Of a stretch of 5,577 bases of DNA, positions 4,932-5,577 are shown in pieces. The position numbers were made by a program, and so were the translations under genes. The stretch is from Candidatus Niyogiibacteriota bacterium (lineage in GTDB: Bacteria; Patescibacteriota; Minisyncoccia; HO2-45-28). Location of the stretch: contig JACOVJ010000057.1 in the NCBI GenBank assembly GCA_016177385.1, forward strand, positions 1-5,577, in the 5' to 3' direction. The notes below the pieces were generated by a model that had not been told where the DNA came from, ran no database searches, and was given only the letters and a program-made list of their open reading frames with translations. Each line of letters opens with the position of its first letter. The first letter of the stretch is position 1.

Positions 4932-5126
4932 TCAGTTAGAAAGGATCGCCTTGCGAGCCTCCTCTTTACTCAACTTATTTCCCTCTAACTTGTTGGAATA
5001 AAAAGTCGCCTCAAAACGCTGTTCTGATTCCAACATACTTTGTTCCGTAGGAGTTAAATCCGCGATTCCGCCAATTTTCTTATCGAGGTCTACGATTTTT
5101 TTCAGTTGTTTATCCATTTTTCTCAT
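4932..5126 (-). CDS. Small Fic-inhibitor protein (putative antitoxin)
   Basis: 64 aa from ATG 5126. Near the C-terminus it reads FYSNKLEGNKLSKEEARKAI; SNKLEG (44-49) is an exact (S/T)xxxE(G/N) Fic inhibition motif, whose Glu48 would pair with the second motif arginine of Fic (Arg143) and block productive ATP binding. In class I systems (VbhA/VbhT type) this helix is on a separate protein of about 60 aa encoded just before the toxin, which matches here in size and order. The wording 'EGN-L-EEA', however, resembles the N-terminus of fused class II Fic proteins, so the pair may be a split class II enzyme. The frame differs from that of fic. Start choice: the promoter at 5132-5160 begins transcription near 5125, so the in-frame ATG at 5141 is excluded. 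ATG 5126 would be leaderless or nearly so, and ATG 5117, with a weak GAG before it, is the alternative. Confidence 0.75.
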   Translation of the reverse strand: MRKMDKQLKKIVDLDKKIGGIADLTPTEQSMLESEQRFEATFYSNKLEGNKLSKEEARKAILSN

Positions 5127-5131
5127 GCAAC

Positions 5132-5160
5132 ATACAAGCATAAATCTAATAAGATGTCAA
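5132..5160 (-). promoter_or_regulatory. Promoter of the Fic operon
   Basis: On the minus strand a perfect TTGACA (5160-5155), 17 nt ending in TGC, then TTGTAT (5137-5132): a weak hexamer helped by the extended -10. Only GTTGC separates it from ATG 5126, so the mRNA would begin on or next to that start codon. Confidence 0.65.
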
Positions 5161-5190
5161 TAATACAAAGACATCAAAATAGATAAAAAC

Positions 5191-5244
5191 CTACGCCAAA
5201 ACCTCGCAAAGACGAAGATCGGTGGTATGAACAAAGCGCTTCAT
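5191..5244 (-). CDS. Possible 17-aa leader peptide or gene remnant upstream of the Fic operon
   Basis: A short frame encodes MKRFVHTTDLRLCEVLA and ends in TAG. It is noted because a good promoter (5251-5280) places its ATG at the expected transcript start, with 6 nt after the -10, as for hicB. Its stop is 31 nt before the -35 of the Fic promoter. It could be a leader peptide, the leaderless N-terminus of a decayed gene, or chance. There is no evidence of conservation. A plus-strand frame of 27 codons (5227-5310, MNKALHKQIIAHLD...) overlaps it, has no good ribosome site and is equally uncertain. Confidence 0.25.
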   Translation of the reverse strand: MKRFVHTTDLRLCEVLA

Positions 5245-5250
5245 AAGCAA

Positions 5251-5280
5251 ATCATAGCGCACCTCGATCAAATGTGTAAA
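5251..5280 (-). promoter_or_regulatory. Candidate second promoter upstream of the Fic operon
   Basis: On the minus strand TTTACA (5280-5275), 18 nt, TATGAT (5256-5251); both hexamers match 5 of 6. It could drive the 17-codon frame and, as no terminator follows, read into the Fic operon. Confidence 0.5.
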
Positions 5281-5314
5281 ACCCCTCTTAACGCCTCACC
5301 TGATAAATAGCCAT

Positions 5315-5460
5315 TCATTGACCGCACGAAACATTTGGTGCTCGAAGCCGCGCACCCCTCGCCCTTTTCCGCGGACAACGGCTTTTTCGAGTGCCGGCAT
5401 TTCAGCAAAGCGAATGCGTATCTAAAGAAGCACGGGCTCGGGGAAATAAACTGGAGCTAG
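5315..5460 (+). pseudogene. ung: Remnant of a second ung: last 47 codons only
   Basis: This stretch encodes IDRTKHLVLEAAHPSPFSAD, then NGFFECRHFSKANAYLKK and HGLGEINWS with the stop, so it is the Ung C-terminus including the HPSP loop. It has no start codon; an in-frame TAG stands at 5308-5310, and the first two thirds of the gene, with Asp68 and Asn126 sites, are missing, so it cannot make an enzyme. Compared with the intact gene it has three amino-acid changes (S198N, G202E, K204R) and otherwise silent changes. That pattern means it diverged while still under selection as part of a functional gene and was cut off later. Its stop codon overlaps that of tspO on the other strand, so it probably is the original resident tail. 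Confidence 0.93.
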
Positions 5461-5462
5461 TT
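5315..5462 (+). repeat. Direct repeat, right copy (3' end of ung)
   Basis: Partner of 4065-4212. The match starts abruptly at 5315 (preceding bases differ) and stops at 5462, two bases after the TAG, so it covers the coding end and little else. Confidence 0.95.
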
Positions 5463-5577
5463 CATCGCCGTGATGGTGAGCTGGAGGACCGTCGCGAATG
5501 CAACCCAGAGAAAATAGGGAATATTCGCATAGGCGATCCAGCGCGCGTAGGAGCGAATCGCATACATCGCCCACGCG
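5457..5577 (-). CDS. tspO: TspO/MBR family protein, C-terminus only (cut by window edge)
   Basis: The last 39 codons are visible and the gene continues past the right edge. The peptide AMYAIRSYARWIAYANIPYF followed by LWVAFATVLQLTITAMN matches the end of TspO/MBR (tryptophan-rich sensory) proteins, whose fifth helix typically reads 'xxPYLxWVxFAxxLNxxIxxLN'. TspO proteins have five membrane helices and bind porphyrins and other hydrophobic ligands; bacterial roles include stress and tetrapyrrole handling. The usual Asn in 'LN' near the middle of the helix is Gln here. The TAG (5459-5457) shares a CTAG with the TAG of the ung remnant (5458-5460), so the two genes converge with overlapping stop codons. 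Composition resembles ung, consistent with resident chromosome. The call rests on about 40 residues. Confidence 0.75.
   Translation of the reverse strand, partial: AWAMYAIRSYARWIAYANIPYFLWVAFATVLQLTITAMN

Larger units (their letters stand above)
4065..5314. mobile_element. Putative 1250-bp insertion: ung 3' end plus Fic module
   Basis: The unit between equivalent points of the two ung tails is 1250 bp and contains one copy of the tail, the Fic terminator, fic, its inhibitor gene, the promoters and about 150 bp of AT-rich DNA. This is the arrangement left by elements that enter at a gene's 3' end and bring a replacement end. Composition supports foreign origin: ung is about 65-68% GC in sampled lines, fic about 47%, the upstream DNA 28-35%. 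No integrase, transposase or terminal inverted repeat is present, so the mechanism is open. Recombination with a relative's ung locus, or loss of the front of a tandem second ung, would leave a similar picture. Confidence 0.45.

Noticed and set aside
4930..4940. Programmed -1 frameshift joining the inhibitor and fic
   Set aside because: There is no slippery heptamer; a TAA in the fic frame at 4938-4936 and the TGA at 4934-4932 leave only one codon for the shift. Stop-start reinitiation is simpler.
4211..5314. Insertion sequence or integron structure around the Fic module
   Set aside because: No transposase or integrase and no terminal inverted repeats are seen; the only boundaries are the ung direct repeats.
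1..5577. CRISPR arrays, tRNA or rRNA genes
   Set aside because: No regularly spaced repeats and no cloverleaf or rRNA-like stretches were found by reading both strands.

Overview
The window looks like a piece of a small bacterial genome, most likely of Patescibacteria (CPR), perhaps a Parcubacteria-like lineage. This is inferred from gene types: a secreted, charged coiled-coil protein with a 'RGVDVSSV' segment, small orphan membrane proteins, CPBP proteins and a TspO-type protein, in compact transcription units with good sigma70-like promoters. No marker gene is present, so the assignment is tentative. Base composition is uneven: the ung gene is GC-rich (about 65-68% in the lines I counted), hicB is about 33%, the fic genes are about 47%, and the DNA upstream of fic is about 28-35%.

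Layout, left to right. 1-873 (minus): a secreted coiled-coil protein followed after 5 nt by a membrane-anchored or secreted protein cut by the window edge. 874-1037: a divergent promoter region. 1038-1670 (plus): a four-helix membrane protein of unknown function behind a near-consensus promoter, closed by a strong hairpin. 1721-3123 (minus): two adjacent CPBP intramembrane metalloprotease-like genes, each with its own promoter, a near-perfect Shine-Dalgarno and a terminator. 3219-3443 (minus): a solitary HicB-like gene that appears to be transcribed without a leader. 3536-4210 (plus): a complete family-1 uracil-DNA glycosylase gene (ung). 4279-5126 (minus): a two-gene Fic module in which the inhibitory (S/T)xxxE(G/N) helix is encoded separately from the Fic catalytic domain. 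5315-5460 (plus): a second copy of only the last 146 bases of ung. 5457-5577 (minus): the C-terminus of a TspO/MBR protein.

The most interesting structure is on the right. The Fic module lies between two direct copies of the ung 3' end (4065-4212 and 5315-5462, offset exactly 1250, 135 of 148 bases identical, no gaps). Nine of the 13 differences fall at third codon positions, so the copies diverged while both encoded a working Ung C-terminus. The right-hand remnant still overlaps the tspO stop codon tail to tail in a CTAG, which looks like the original ung-tspO junction. The simplest reading is that a 1250-bp segment, carrying a foreign ung 3' end plus the Fic module, entered at the end of ung, restored the gene and pushed the old tail aside. 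No integrase is visible, so homologous recombination or an unknown integration route must be considered.

Functionally, ung is DNA repair housekeeping. The Fic pair (putative AMPylating toxin plus inhibitor) and the lone HicB are accessory, toxin-antitoxin-like genes on either side of it. The CPBP, TspO-like and four-helix proteins are envelope functions without a shared pathway that I can show.
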